From the NCBI GenBank assembly GCA_026414745.1, contig JAOAIK010000002.1, positions 1-41,195 on the forward strand: DNA of 41,195 nt. The letters run 5' to 3'. Below the pieces are notes generated by a model. The model was not told the origin of the DNA. It did no database searches and was given only the letters and a program-made list of their open reading frames with translations. Of this stretch, positions 7,340-14,949 are shown piece by piece (positions within the stretch are counted from its first letter, which is position 1; every line of letters begins with the position of its first letter). Position numbers and translations under genes: made by a program. The stretch comes from Roseococcus sp. (lineage in GTDB: Bacteria > Pseudomonadota > Alphaproteobacteria > Acetobacterales > Acetobacteraceae).

Positions 7340-7973
7340 CGCCGGGCACCCCTTCGGCGAGCACTCGTAGCCCGCGCTGGATCTCGGTGGGCGAGGCGAA
7401 GCCGTAGAAGGTCACCTCGCCGTCGCGCACCACGAAATGCACGGAATAGGCGTGGGTCCAGGCCGCCTCGCGCAGCGCGGCCTGGATGCCGGCGCGCAGC
7501 GCGCGGTCATCGGCGCTGACGGGCCCAGGCGCCTCGGGCGCGAGCAGCGCGCGCAGCATGTCCGCCCGGCTGATCACGCCGACGAGCCGGCCGCCGCGCA
7601 GCACCGGCAGCCGCCGCACCCCCTTTTCCTCGAGCAGCCGCGCCGCCTCCTCGAGGCTCGCCTCCTCGCCGATGGTGACGGGGGCGGCGGTCATGATGTC
7701 GCGTGCCCGGCGGCCGCGCGCCTTGGCGTAGTCCAGCGCCTCGGCCGGCGCGGCCGAGAACAGCGCGCGCAGCCAGGAGCGCGGCGGGCTCGCCTTCGCG
7801 GCGAGCCGGTGGGCGAGATCCGTCTCGGTGACGATGCCCAGCAGCGCGCCATCGGCATCCACCACCGGCGCCCCGGAGACATGGTGTTCCGACAGCAGCC
7901 GCGCCACCTCGTGCACGGGCGTCTCGGGCGAGACGGTCAACACCTCCCGCGACATCACGTCCTGAACCTTCAT
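7308..7973 (-). CDS. CBS-pair protein with C-terminal BON domain (second copy)
   Basis: 221 residues. Two CBS repeats: the first at about 1-60 (MKVQDVMSREVLTVSPETPV, then HHVSGAPVVDADGALLGIVTETDL), the second at about 90-145 (RDIMTAAPVTIGEEASLEEA, VRRLPVLRGGRLVGVISRADML). A BON-like domain follows at about 155-221 (LREAAWTHAYSVHFVVRDGEVTFYG, GVPGVRAVHF). CBS pairs bind adenine nucleotides; BON modules bind surfaces or ligands. The protein is soluble, and its partner is unknown. It is a close paralogue of the gene just upstream at 8013-8708 and 39 bases from it, so both are probably read from one promoter. A ribosome site (aaaggacgg) precedes the ATG. Its last 32 bases overlap the racemase-like gene on the other strand. 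Confidence 0.9.
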   Translation of the reverse strand: MKVQDVMSREVLTVSPETPVHEVARLLSEHHVSGAPVVDADGALLGIVTETDLAHRLAAKASPPRSWLRALFSAAPAEALDYAKARGRRARDIMTAAPVTIGEEASLEEAARLLEEKGVRRLPVLRGGRLVGVISRADMLRALLAPEAPGPVSADDRALRAGIQAALREAAWTHAYSVHFVVRDGEVTFYGFASPTEIQRGLRVLAEGVPGVRAVHFPGTE

Positions 7974-8012
7974 GCTCCGTCCTTTCCCGGTCTTGTGCTG
8001 CGCAGAAGAGTC

Positions 8013-8708
8013 TCAGGGGATGCCCATCATGAACAGGGGGGGCGGGGCGAGGTCGAGGCTCACGCCCTTCACGCCCGGAATGCCCTCCGCCAGGGCGCGC
8101 AATCCCTGGCCGACGCTCGGGCTGCGTGCGAAGCCGGTAAAGTGCACATGGCCATCGCGCACCTCGGCGTGCAGGAAGTGGCGGTCCACCCAGGGCTGCT
8201 CGCGCATGGCGCGGCGCAGCGCGGCGCGGATCGCGGCGTCGTCGGCTGCCGCGCTGCCGGCTGCCGCGGGCGCGGCGAGCACCGCCTTGAGGATGTCGGC
8301 GCGGCTGACGAGGCCGAGCAGACGGCCGCCCGACACCACGGGCAGCCGGCGGATCCCCTTCTCCTCCAGCAGCTTCGCCACCTCTGCCACCGGCGCCTCG
8401 GGAACCACGCAGAGCGGGTCCGGCGTCATCACGTCCTGCGCCGTGCGCCCATGCAGCTTGGCAAAGCGGGCCGCCTCGGCCGCCGCGTCGCGGATCAGCC
8501 CGGCCAGGAAGCCCATCGGCGCCTCGGCCGGCGCGGCGATGCGGCGCATCAGGTCGCTCTCGGTCACCACGCCGAGCAGGCGGCCCTCGGCGTCCACCAC
8601 CGGCACCCCGGAGAGGTGGCGGGTCGCGAGGAGCTCCGCCACCTCGCGCAGCGGCGTCTCCGGCCGCACGGTGACGACATCCCGCGACATGATCTCTTCG
8701 GCGCGCAT
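8013..8708 (-). CDS. CBS-pair protein with C-terminal BON domain (first copy)
   Basis: 231 residues with the same plan as its downstream paralogue. CBS 1 (AEEIMSRDVVTVRPETPL, LSGVPVVDAEGRLLGVVTESDL), CBS 2 (AQDVMTPDPLCVVPEAPV, IRRLPVVSGGRLLGLVSRADIL) and a BON-like tail (REQPWVDRHFLHAEVRDG, GIPGVKGVSLDL). It probably senses adenine nucleotides, and by analogy with other proteobacterial CBS-BON proteins may respond to energy state or oxygen limitation; that is inference. The ATG at 8708 follows a strong purine-rich ribosome site. A 14-bp FNR/FixK-like box is centred 63 bases upstream, at the correct distance for an activator of this gene. It is the first gene of the two-gene unit. Confidence 0.9.
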   Translation of the reverse strand: MRAEEIMSRDVVTVRPETPLREVAELLATRHLSGVPVVDAEGRLLGVVTESDLMRRIAAPAEAPMGFLAGLIRDAAAEAARFAKLHGRTAQDVMTPDPLCVVPEAPVAEVAKLLEEKGIRRLPVVSGGRLLGLVSRADILKAVLAAPAAAGSAAADDAAIRAALRRAMREQPWVDRHFLHAEVRDGHVHFTGFARSPSVGQGLRALAEGIPGVKGVSLDLAPPPLFMMGIP

Positions 8709-8764
8709 ACGGCCTTCCCCCTCATTTGTTCCGCGGCCTCTACGCGCGCAACATGACTGCGGCC

Positions 8765-8778
8765 TTGCGCGAGATCAA
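8765..8778 (-). promoter_or_regulatory. FNR/FixK-like box upstream of the CBS-BON genes
   Basis: On the minus strand it reads TTGATCTCGCGCAA, with a perfect left half-site TTGAT and a 3/5 right half. On the plus strand TTGC-N6-TCAA fits the rhizobial FixK pattern. If centred at -41.5, transcription towards the CBS genes would begin near 8730. A -10-like hexamer TAGAGG (8737-8742, minus) lies exactly where expected. It lies 100 bases before the start of the TctC-type gene on the plus strand, so it could also affect that gene. Function is inferred from sequence and spacing. Confidence 0.5.
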
Positions 8779-8877
8779 TCCGCGGCACGGCGCTTGCTTC
8801 TTGGCGGCAGAGGGGCTGGCGCCGTGCGCGATGCGCGGCCTCCTGCCCCGCCCTTGTGCGACCGGAGCCTTCGACCC

Positions 8878-9849
8878 ATGCAACGCCGCCGTCTTCTCGC
8901 CCTGCCCGCGCTGCTCACCCTCTCCCCCGCGGCCAGCGCCCAGGCCTGGCCGGGCCGCCAGCCCATCCGCCTCATCGCGGGGTTTCCGGCAGGGGGGCTC
9001 GCCGACGCCATCGGCCGGCTCTTCGCCGCGCCGCTGGGCGAGGCGCTCGGCACCACTGTGGTGGTGGAGAATCGCGCCGGCGCCTCGGGCACCATCGGCG
9101 CGGATGCGGTCGCCAAGGCCGCCCCGGACGGGTTCACACTCGGCGTCTCGCACGCCATTCCCTTCGGCTTCGCCCCCGGGGTGCTGCCCTCGGTGCCCTA
9201 CGACCCGGTGGCCGACTTCACCCACATCGCCCTGCTGGCCGAGGCCCCGACGGTGAGCGTGGTGCGCGCGAACGCGCCCTTCGCCAGCATGGCCGCGCTG
9301 CTCGCCGCCGCGCGCGCGCGGCCGGTGCGCTACGGCAGCTCGGGCGTGGGCTCGGCCGAGCACATCACCGGAGCGCTGCTGGCGCGCGCCACCGGCGCGG
9401 CGCAGCTCGAGCACATCCCCTACCGCGGCACGCCTCCGGCGCTGCAGGATCTGCTCGCGGGGCAGATCGACATGCTGAACGCGCCCATCACCACGCTGGT
9501 GGGGCAGCTGCGCGACGGCACGCTGCGCCTGCTCGCCACCTCCTCGGAGGCGCGGGTGCCTGGCTTCCCGGACGCGCCCACGCTGGCCGAGCTCGGCGCG
9601 CCGCAGGCCACCCACACGCAGTGGATCGGCCTCAGCGGCCCGCGCGGCCTGCCCGCGCCGGTGGTGGAGCGGCTGATGGCCGCGATCCCGCCCATCGCCG
9701 CCTCGGAGGCGGTGCGCGCGCGGCTCGCGGAGTTCGCCTCCGCGCCGCGCCAGCCCGCGCCCATGGGGGCGGAGTTCGCCCGCTTCGTGGCCGCCTTCCG
9801 CGACCACTGGGTGGCGATGGCGCGCGCGGAGGGGATCGTCGCCGCCTGA
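8878..9849 (+). CDS. Bug/TctC-family periplasmic solute-binding protein
   Basis: 323 residues, the normal length. The N-terminus MQRRRLLALPALLTLSPAASAQA is an export signal with cleavage near AASA-QA. The mature part starts WPGRQPIRLIAGFPAGGLADAIGR, the classic Bug opening. VVVENRAGASGTIGADAVAKAAPDG is the family hallmark loop, and HIPYRGTPPALQDLLAGQIDM the second. It would capture a carboxylate in the periplasm for a tripartite tricarboxylate transporter or act as an orphan sensor. No TctA or TctB membrane gene is nearby, so it is an orphan Bug protein here, as is very common in Acetobacteraceae and Burkholderiales. The substrate is unknown. The start ATG is preceded by a weak GGAG site. Confidence 0.92.
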   Translation: MQRRRLLALPALLTLSPAASAQAWPGRQPIRLIAGFPAGGLADAIGRLFAAPLGEALGTTVVVENRAGASGTIGADAVAKAAPDGFTLGVSHAIPFGFAPGVLPSVPYDPVADFTHIALLAEAPTVSVVRANAPFASMAALLAAARARPVRYGSSGVGSAEHITGALLARATGAAQLEHIPYRGTPPALQDLLAGQIDMLNAPITTLVGQLRDGTLRLLATSSEARVPGFPDAPTLAELGAPQATHTQWIGLSGPRGLPAPVVERLMAAIPPIAASEAVRARLAEFASAPRQPAPMGAEFARFVAAFRDHWVAMARAEGIVAA

Positions 9850-9859
9850 GCGCCCCGCG

Positions 9860-10675
9860 CTACAGGTCGAAGCTGCCGGTGGCGTCCAGGAAATCGTGCG
9901 TGTGCACGACGACCGATTCGGGCGTCACCCGCACCAGCGCATAGGCGGGCGGCTCGTGGCTGCCCGGCACCGTCTCGCGCTCGCTGAGGTCGAGCGCCAC
10001 CTGATGCGCGGTGCCGCGCAGCGAGGTGAAGGGAATCCCGCGCCAGGAGCCGCCGAGCGGCCGGTGCAGATGGCCGTGGAAGGCGTGGCGGATGCGCGAG
10101 GCATGGGGAGCCAGCACCTCCCACAGCGCCTCGGGGTCGAGCAGCGGGATCCGGTCCATCCGCGAGATGCCCACCCGGAAGGGCGGGTGGTGCAGGAAGA
10201 GGAACACCGGCCCCTCGCTCTCGGCGAGGCGCGCCGCGAGCCAGTCGAGCCGCGCCGCGCAGAGGCGTCCGGCATGGGTGCCCGGCTCGTTGGTGTCGAG
10301 CATCAGGAACAGCCCCGGGGGCGTGGGCAGCGCCTGCTGCACGAAGCCCGCCGCATCGCGCGGCGCGCCCGGGAAGGCCGCCTGGAAATGCCCGCGGTCG
10401 TCGTGATTGCCGAGCAGGAGGTGCACCGGCATGGGCAGCCGGTCGAGGAGGCGCCCGAGCCGCGCATAGGCCGCGGGTTCGCCATGGTGCGTCAGGTCGC
10501 CCGTCACCACGGCGAACTCGGCCGGTGCGGCGGCGCCCGGGCCGTGGCGCGCGGCGATGTCGGCCACCGCCCGCGCCAGCCGCTCGCCCGGATCGAGGCC
10601 GTAGAGGGGCGGCGCGCCCTCCGGGATCATGTGCAGGTCGGTGAGGTGGATGAAGCTGAAGGGCGCGCCGGACAT
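9860..10675 (-). CDS. Class III metallophosphoesterase, GpdQ/CpdA-like
   Basis: 271 residues, very near the length of Enterobacter GpdQ. All dinuclear metal motifs are present in order: HLTDLHM (Asp13, His15), VVTGDLTHHGEP, LLLGNHDDRG, LFLHHPPF and HAFHGHLHRP. No signal peptide is visible, so it should act in the cytoplasm on phosphodiesters such as glycerophosphodiesters or cyclic nucleotides. It is the last gene of the Ugp-like operon, beginning six bases after the binding-protein stop. In this position other bacteria often have UgpQ, an unrelated glycerophosphodiesterase. Context therefore favours a GpdQ-like glycerophosphodiesterase over a cAMP phosphodiesterase, though sequence alone does not decide. 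Confidence 0.88.
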   Translation of the reverse strand: MSGAPFSFIHLTDLHMIPEGAPPLYGLDPGERLARAVADIAARHGPGAAAPAEFAVVTGDLTHHGEPAAYARLGRLLDRLPMPVHLLLGNHDDRGHFQAAFPGAPRDAAGFVQQALPTPPGLFLMLDTNEPGTHAGRLCAARLDWLAARLAESEGPVFLFLHHPPFRVGISRMDRIPLLDPEALWEVLAPHASRIRHAFHGHLHRPLGGSWRGIPFTSLRGTAHQVALDLSERETVPGSHEPPAYALVRVTPESVVVHTHDFLDATGSFDL

Positions 10676-10681
10676 GGCCGC

Positions 10682-11959
10682 TCAGCTCCGCCGCGGCAGC
10701 AGGTTCTGCACCTCGGCGACCATGCGCTCGAGCGCCGCATCGGGCTCGGCGCGTCGCGCCACCACCGACTGCAGGTGGTCGTTGATCACGTCGGTGATGC
10801 GCAGCGCGTTCTGGCCCGGGAAGGCATACCAGCCGGTGATCACGTCCTGCTGGCGGAAGGTGGTGAGGTGGTTCGGGTTCTCGCGGTAGAAGGGCGCCAG
10901 CATGTCCTCGCGCTCGGCGGGGATGGTGCTGGCGGGCATGTAGCCGGTGGCGCGCACCATCATCGTCGCGCCGATGGGGCCGGTCGCGAACTTCACGAAC
11001 TTCCACGCCGCCTCCTGGCGCTGGCGGTCGCGCGTGAAGATCATCGCGACATTGCCGCCGGCGGGCAGGCGGGCGTTGGGCGCGGAGAGCGGGAACCGGC
11101 CGGTGAGCAGCGGGAAGCGGCCGCCGATCTCGCGGTTGTAGCGGCCGAGCTGGGCCGTGCTCTGCATCGAGATGCCCATGCGCCCCGCGAAGAAGTCGCT
11201 GAACATGGTGGCGGGGCGAATGTCGGGCATCCGGCCTTCTTCCACCATGCGGCGCAGCACGCGGATCGCGCGGCGGCCCGGCTCCTCGCCGAAGGCCACG
11301 CGCGCCTCCTCGGCGTTCAGCATCGTCCCGCCGTGGGAGAAGACGAGCGCCTGCCAGGCCCAGTTGCCGGTGATCGTCCAGTCGAAGAACATCCCCTGGA
11401 CCTCGGGCGCGCTGCCGTGGATGGCGCGGGCGAGGGCGATCACCTCGTCCCAGCTCGCGGGCGGGCGGGCCGGATCGCCGCCGGCGCGGCGCATCAGCTC
11501 CACGTTGTAGTAGAGGATGGGCGTGGAAAGGGCGAAGCCGATGCCTGTCTGCTGCCCGCCCACCTGGCCGAGGGAGAGCAGGCTCTCCGAGTAGCCGAGC
11601 GCGGGCGTCTCGGGGTCCGCCTGCATGATCGGGCGCAGGTCCACGGGGATGTTGCGCTCGAGCAGCGTGCGCTGGCGGTTCAGGCCGTGGAAGGCGACGT
11701 CGGGCAGCGTGCGGGTGATGGCGTCGCGCAGGTGGCGCTGGAGGATTTCCTCATAGCCCTCCTCCGGCGCGCGGTAGGTGATGCGGATGTCGGGGTTGGC
11801 CCGCATGAAACCCTGCGCGACCTGCTCCATCAGGTCGCGGAACAGCACGGGGATGGAATACTGCACCGTCAGCTCCACGCCGCGCGCCTGGGCCCGGGCG
11901 TAGAGCGGTGCGGCGAACAGCGGCGCGGCGAGAAGGCTGCGGCGGGCGATCGCGGGCAT
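10682..11959 (-). CDS. Ugp-like ABC importer, periplasmic solute-binding protein
   Basis: 425 residues. The signal MPAIARRSLLAAPLFAAPLY with ARAQA after it carries a twin arginine and would be cleaved near residue 25. The mature region is a family 1 binding protein: ANPDIRITYRAPEEGYEEIL, STPILYYNVELMRRAGGDP and RATGYMPASTIPA. The last two, with the FYRENPN segment that follows, resemble E. coli UgpB (glycerol-3-phosphate). It captures the substrate for the two permeases encoded upstream. The ATG at 11959 has a strong aaggaga site at the proper distance. The first 91 bases overlap the 3' end of the permease gene before it. The ligand is presumed to be a glycerol phosphate or glycerophosphodiester; a sugar is the alternative. 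Confidence 0.88.
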   Translation of the reverse strand: MPAIARRSLLAAPLFAAPLYARAQARGVELTVQYSIPVLFRDLMEQVAQGFMRANPDIRITYRAPEEGYEEILQRHLRDAITRTLPDVAFHGLNRQRTLLERNIPVDLRPIMQADPETPALGYSESLLSLGQVGGQQTGIGFALSTPILYYNVELMRRAGGDPARPPASWDEVIALARAIHGSAPEVQGMFFDWTITGNWAWQALVFSHGGTMLNAEEARVAFGEEPGRRAIRVLRRMVEEGRMPDIRPATMFSDFFAGRMGISMQSTAQLGRYNREIGGRFPLLTGRFPLSAPNARLPAGGNVAMIFTRDRQRQEAAWKFVKFATGPIGATMMVRATGYMPASTIPAEREDMLAPFYRENPNHLTTFRQQDVITGWYAFPGQNALRITDVINDHLQSVVARRAEPDAALERMVAEVQNLLPRRS

Positions 11960-12816
11960 GGTGGTGGTCTCCTTTGCTCGGGGGGGCATTTGAGGCCGGT
12001 CATGGTCACGCCGCGCACGAAGGCGCGCTGCGCGACGAGGAAGGCGAGGGCGAGCGGCGCGGTGACGACGGTGGCCGCCGCCATCAGCGGGCCCCAGCTC
12101 GTGCCCGCCTCGACGTTGGAGAAGAAGGCGATGCCGAGCGGCGGCGTGGCCAGATGCTCGCTCTGGATCGCGATGTAGGGCCAGAAGAACTCGTTCCAGT
12201 TCCAGATGAAGCTGAGGCAGGCGAAGGCCGCGAGCGGCGGGTAGGCGGTGGGCAGCATGATCCGCCAGGTGATGGCGAACTCGCTCATCCCGTCCATGCG
12301 CGCGGCGGCGATCAGGTCGTCCGGGACGGTGCGGAAGAACTGCCGCATCAGGAAGATGCCGAAGACGCTGATCGTCGAGGGCAGGATGATCGCGGCGTAG
12401 CTGTCGAGCAGCTCCAGCTGCCACATCGCGATGTAGAGCGGGATGGCCGGCACCTGCGGCGGGATGAGGAGGGCGAGCACGACGAGGGCGAAGGCCCAAC
12501 CGCGCCCCGCCCAGCGCAGCTTGGCCAGCGCAGAGGCCATGGGCAGGGCCGTGGCCGCCTGGGCGGCGAAGATGCAGGCGGTGACGAGGACGCCGTTCAG
12601 CAGGAAGCGCGCGAGCGGCACCTTGGTGAAGGCGTCGCGGTAGTTCTCCCAGGCATGCCACTGCTGCGGCAGCAGGGTGAACTGCGGGGCGAAGACCTCG
12701 CCCGGCGGCTTGAGGCTGATCGCCACCATCACCACGAAGGGCGCGACCATCGCCGCCGCGCCGAGCACGAGCACGGCGTGGCGCAGCAGCTCGGGCAGGA
12801 GCGTGCGCCTAGCCAT
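11869..12816 (-). CDS. Ugp-like ABC importer, inner-membrane permease (UgpE/MalG type)
   Basis: 315 residues. It has about six membrane helices and the MalG-type EAA loop AAARMDGMSEFAITWRIMLP. The family normally ends just after the last helix; here that point is FVRGVTMTGLK (residue 276). Instead of stopping, the frame crosses a seven-G run (11980-11986, plus strand) and adds 39 low-complexity Pro/Arg residues translated from the start of the binding-protein gene. The start at 12816 overlaps the end of the other permease by eight bases, indicating translational coupling. Together with the UgpA-like subunit it forms the membrane channel. The tail is either a real extension or the product of a lost stop codon or sequencing indel. 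Confidence 0.85.
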   Translation of the reverse strand: MARRTLLPELLRHAVLVLGAAAMVAPFVVMVAISLKPPGEVFAPQFTLLPQQWHAWENYRDAFTKVPLARFLLNGVLVTACIFAAQAATALPMASALAKLRWAGRGWAFALVVLALLIPPQVPAIPLYIAMWQLELLDSYAAIILPSTISVFGIFLMRQFFRTVPDDLIAAARMDGMSEFAITWRIMLPTAYPPLAAFACLSFIWNWNEFFWPYIAIQSEHLATPPLGIAFFSNVEAGTSWGPLMAAATVVTAPLALAFLVAQRAFVRGVTMTGLKCPPEQRRPPPCPRSPAAAFSPRRCSPHRSTPGPRRAAWS

Positions 12817-13720
12817 AATGCGCCTTCCGGTCGAGCAGCCAAGTCTGCGCGAGCGTCAGCACCAGCGTGAAGCCGAGGAAGACCGCCGTGATCGCCGCGC
12901 CATAGGCCGAGCGGAGGAAGGTGAAGCCGTTCTGCACCATGGTGTAGAGCAGGACCTCGGTGGATTTCTGCGGCCCGCCCTCGGTCAGCACCGCCACCGT
13001 GTCGAAGACCTGGAAGCTGCGGATGGCCATGATCGCCATCACGAAGACGAGTGCGGGGCCGAGCAGCGGCCAGGTGACGCGGCGGAAGCGCTCCCAGGCC
13101 CCGTCCGCGCCGTCGAGCGCCAGCGCCTCGTAGAGGTCGCCCGGGATGGCCTGCAGCCCCGCCATGAACAGCACCATGGCGAGGCCGAGATTCTGCCAGA
13201 CGCCGATGGCGGCGAGCGCGAGCAGCGCGAGATCGGGGTCGTTCAGCCAGTCCTGCCGCGCGAAGCCGAGCGCGGCGACGGTCTGGTTCACGAAGCCCAC
13301 GCGGGGGTGCAGCATGAACTCCCACACCAGCGCCATGCCGAGCAGGGTGGAGGCGACCGGCAGGAAGTAGAACGCGCGGTAGAGGGCGCGCCCGCGCGCG
13401 GCGCCCTCGATCAGGATCGCCGCGAGCAGGCCGAGTGCCACCGTCGCCGGCACGCTCACGCCCACGTAGATCAGCGTGTTGCGCAGGCTGATCCAGAAGA
13501 CGCGGTCGCCCCACAGCTCGAGGTAGTTGCCGAGCCCGTGCCAGCGCAGCTCCGGCTCGCCGAAGTTCCAGTCGGTGAAGGAGAGCAGGATCACGGCGAG
13601 CGCCGGCCCGAGCAGCATCGCCCACATCAGAAGGAAGGCCGGCAGCGCGAGCAGCCAGGCCGCCCACTGCTCGGCCTGCGCGCCGGGGCGCGCGCCGGAG
13701 CGGCGCGGCGCCTCAGTCAT
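12809..13720 (-). CDS. Ugp-like ABC importer, inner-membrane permease (UgpA/MalF type)
   Basis: 303 residues with a short charged cytoplasmic N-terminus and six predicted membrane helices, the first at about 20-45 (AAWLLALPAFLLMWAMLLGP). The EAA loop that docks to the ATPase is EALALDGADGAWERFRRVTW. FTDWNFG after helix 1 and TEGGPQKSTEVLLYTM near the end are typical of sugar and glycerol-3-phosphate permeases. It overlaps the ATPase gene upstream and the second permease downstream by eight bases each, so the three are translationally coupled. It pairs with the UgpE-like subunit. Confidence 0.9.
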   Translation of the reverse strand: MTEAPRRSGARPGAQAEQWAAWLLALPAFLLMWAMLLGPALAVILLSFTDWNFGEPELRWHGLGNYLELWGDRVFWISLRNTLIYVGVSVPATVALGLLAAILIEGAARGRALYRAFYFLPVASTLLGMALVWEFMLHPRVGFVNQTVAALGFARQDWLNDPDLALLALAAIGVWQNLGLAMVLFMAGLQAIPGDLYEALALDGADGAWERFRRVTWPLLGPALVFVMAIMAIRSFQVFDTVAVLTEGGPQKSTEVLLYTMVQNGFTFLRSAYGAAITAVFLGFTLVLTLAQTWLLDRKAHYG

Positions 13721-14846
13721 GCGCCGGCTGAGGGAGGGTGGCGTGCAATGGCAGCCGCAGCCCCTCCTCGTCGAAGAGATGCGCCGCGCGCGGCATCAGG
13801 TGCAGCGCCTGCCCGGGCGCTAGTCCCGTCGCCTGTTCGGCTGCGACGCGCACCGTCACCACCGCGCCCGAGGCGCCGAGCGCGGCGTGCAGGATGGCCT
13901 CGGCGCCCAGCCGCTCGATGCGCGCGAGGCGGGCGGGCAGCCCGCCATCGGCCAATGCGAAGCCCTCGGGCCGCACGCCGAGGCGCGGCGCGCGGCAGGG
14001 CGGGGCGTGGAAGGGCAGCGCCACGCCCTCTACCTCCACGCGCCCGCCGAGGCCGATCCGCGCGGGCAGGATGTTCATGGGCGGCGAGCCGAGGAAGCGC
14101 GCCACCTCGAGCGAGGCCGGCGCGTCGTAGAGCGCCTGCGGAGGCGCCACCTGCAGCACCCGCCCGGCCTGCATCACGGCCACGCGGTCGGCCATCGCCA
14201 TGGCCTCGGCCTGATCATGGGTGACGTAGATCACGGTGGCGCCGAGGCGGCGCTGCAGCGCCACGATCTCCTCGCGCGCCTCGCCGCGCAGGCGTGCGTC
14301 GAGGTTGGACAGCGGCTCGTCCATCAGGAAGGCGGCGGGCTGGCGCACCATGGCGCGCGCCAGCGCCACGCGCTGGCGCTGCCCGCCCGAGAGCTGCGCC
14401 GGCCGACGGTCGAGCAGCGCCGACAGGCCGAGCGAGTCCGCCACCTGCGCCACCTCCGCCGCGATGCCCGCGCGGATCGCGCGCGTCCCCGGCAGGGCCC
14501 GGCCCAGCAGCGGCAGCCGCTGCAACGCCGAAAGCCGGCGTAACTCGAGCGGTGCAGCGATGTTCCCCCGCACCGTCATGTGCGGGTAGAGCGCGTAGCT
14601 CTGGAACACCATGGCGAGGTTGCGCGTCTTGGCCGGAAGCTCCGTCACGTCGCGCCCGTCGAGGCGCACCGTGCCGGCGTCGCATCCTTCAAGCCCGGCA
14701 AGGATCCGCAAGAGCGTGGACTTGCCGCAGCCCGAGGGGCCGAGCAGGGCGAGGAACTCGCCATCCGCCACCTCGAGCGAGACGCCGTGCAGCACAGGGG
14801 TGCTACCGAAGCGCTTGCCGATGCTCTCGAGGGAGACGCTTGCCAT
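13713..14846 (-). CDS. Ugp-like ABC importer, ATPase (UgpC/MalK type)
   Basis: 377 residues. Walker A GPSGCGKS (36-43), Q-loop MVFQSYALYPHMTV, signature LSGGQRQR (152-159), Walker B FLMDEP (173-178) and switch His210 (VTHDQ) are intact. A C-terminal TOBE/OB region (RLGVRPEGFAL) follows, as in MalK and UgpC. Roughly 20 extra residues (about 104-126) sit between the Q-loop and the signature compared with MalK. It energises uptake by the two permeases. It is the first gene of the five-gene minus-strand operon. The usual E. coli order has the binding protein first, whereas here the ATPase leads. Confidence 0.9.
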   Translation of the reverse strand: MASVSLESIGKRFGSTPVLHGVSLEVADGEFLALLGPSGCGKSTLLRILAGLEGCDAGTVRLDGRDVTELPAKTRNLAMVFQSYALYPHMTVRGNIAAPLELRRLSALQRLPLLGRALPGTRAIRAGIAAEVAQVADSLGLSALLDRRPAQLSGGQRQRVALARAMVRQPAAFLMDEPLSNLDARLRGEAREEIVALQRRLGATVIYVTHDQAEAMAMADRVAVMQAGRVLQVAPPQALYDAPASLEVARFLGSPPMNILPARIGLGGRVEVEGVALPFHAPPCRAPRLGVRPEGFALADGGLPARLARIERLGAEAILHAALGASGAVVTVRVAAEQATGLAPGQALHLMPRAAHLFDEEGLRLPLHATLPQPAHD

Positions 14847-14949
14847 GCCTGACCCGCCCCGACACGCGACCGCTTATGCCGCGCGACAGCGGGGGCAGGG
14901 CGTGACGTTGTGGTGAAATCCCTTCGCTGGCGACAGGACGCGCGCTTGT
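14847..14949 (-). promoter_or_regulatory. Probable promoter region of the Ugp-like operon
   Basis: This 103-base gap lies between the exporter gene and the ATPase gene, both minus strand, and would hold the operon promoter. Two copies of gcgacag (14883-14889 and 14930-14936) occur but are 47 bases apart, so they do not form a Pho box. No reliable hexamers could be assigned. Confidence 0.3.

Noticed and set aside
9896..12178. A 760-codon plus-strand open frame opposite the Ugp-like operon
   Set aside because: Low-complexity shadow of conserved transporter genes.
14883..14936. Two gcgacag copies upstream of the Ugp-like operon as a Pho box
   Set aside because: Their 47-base spacing does not fit the 11-base repeat of a Pho box and the surrounding bases do not match.
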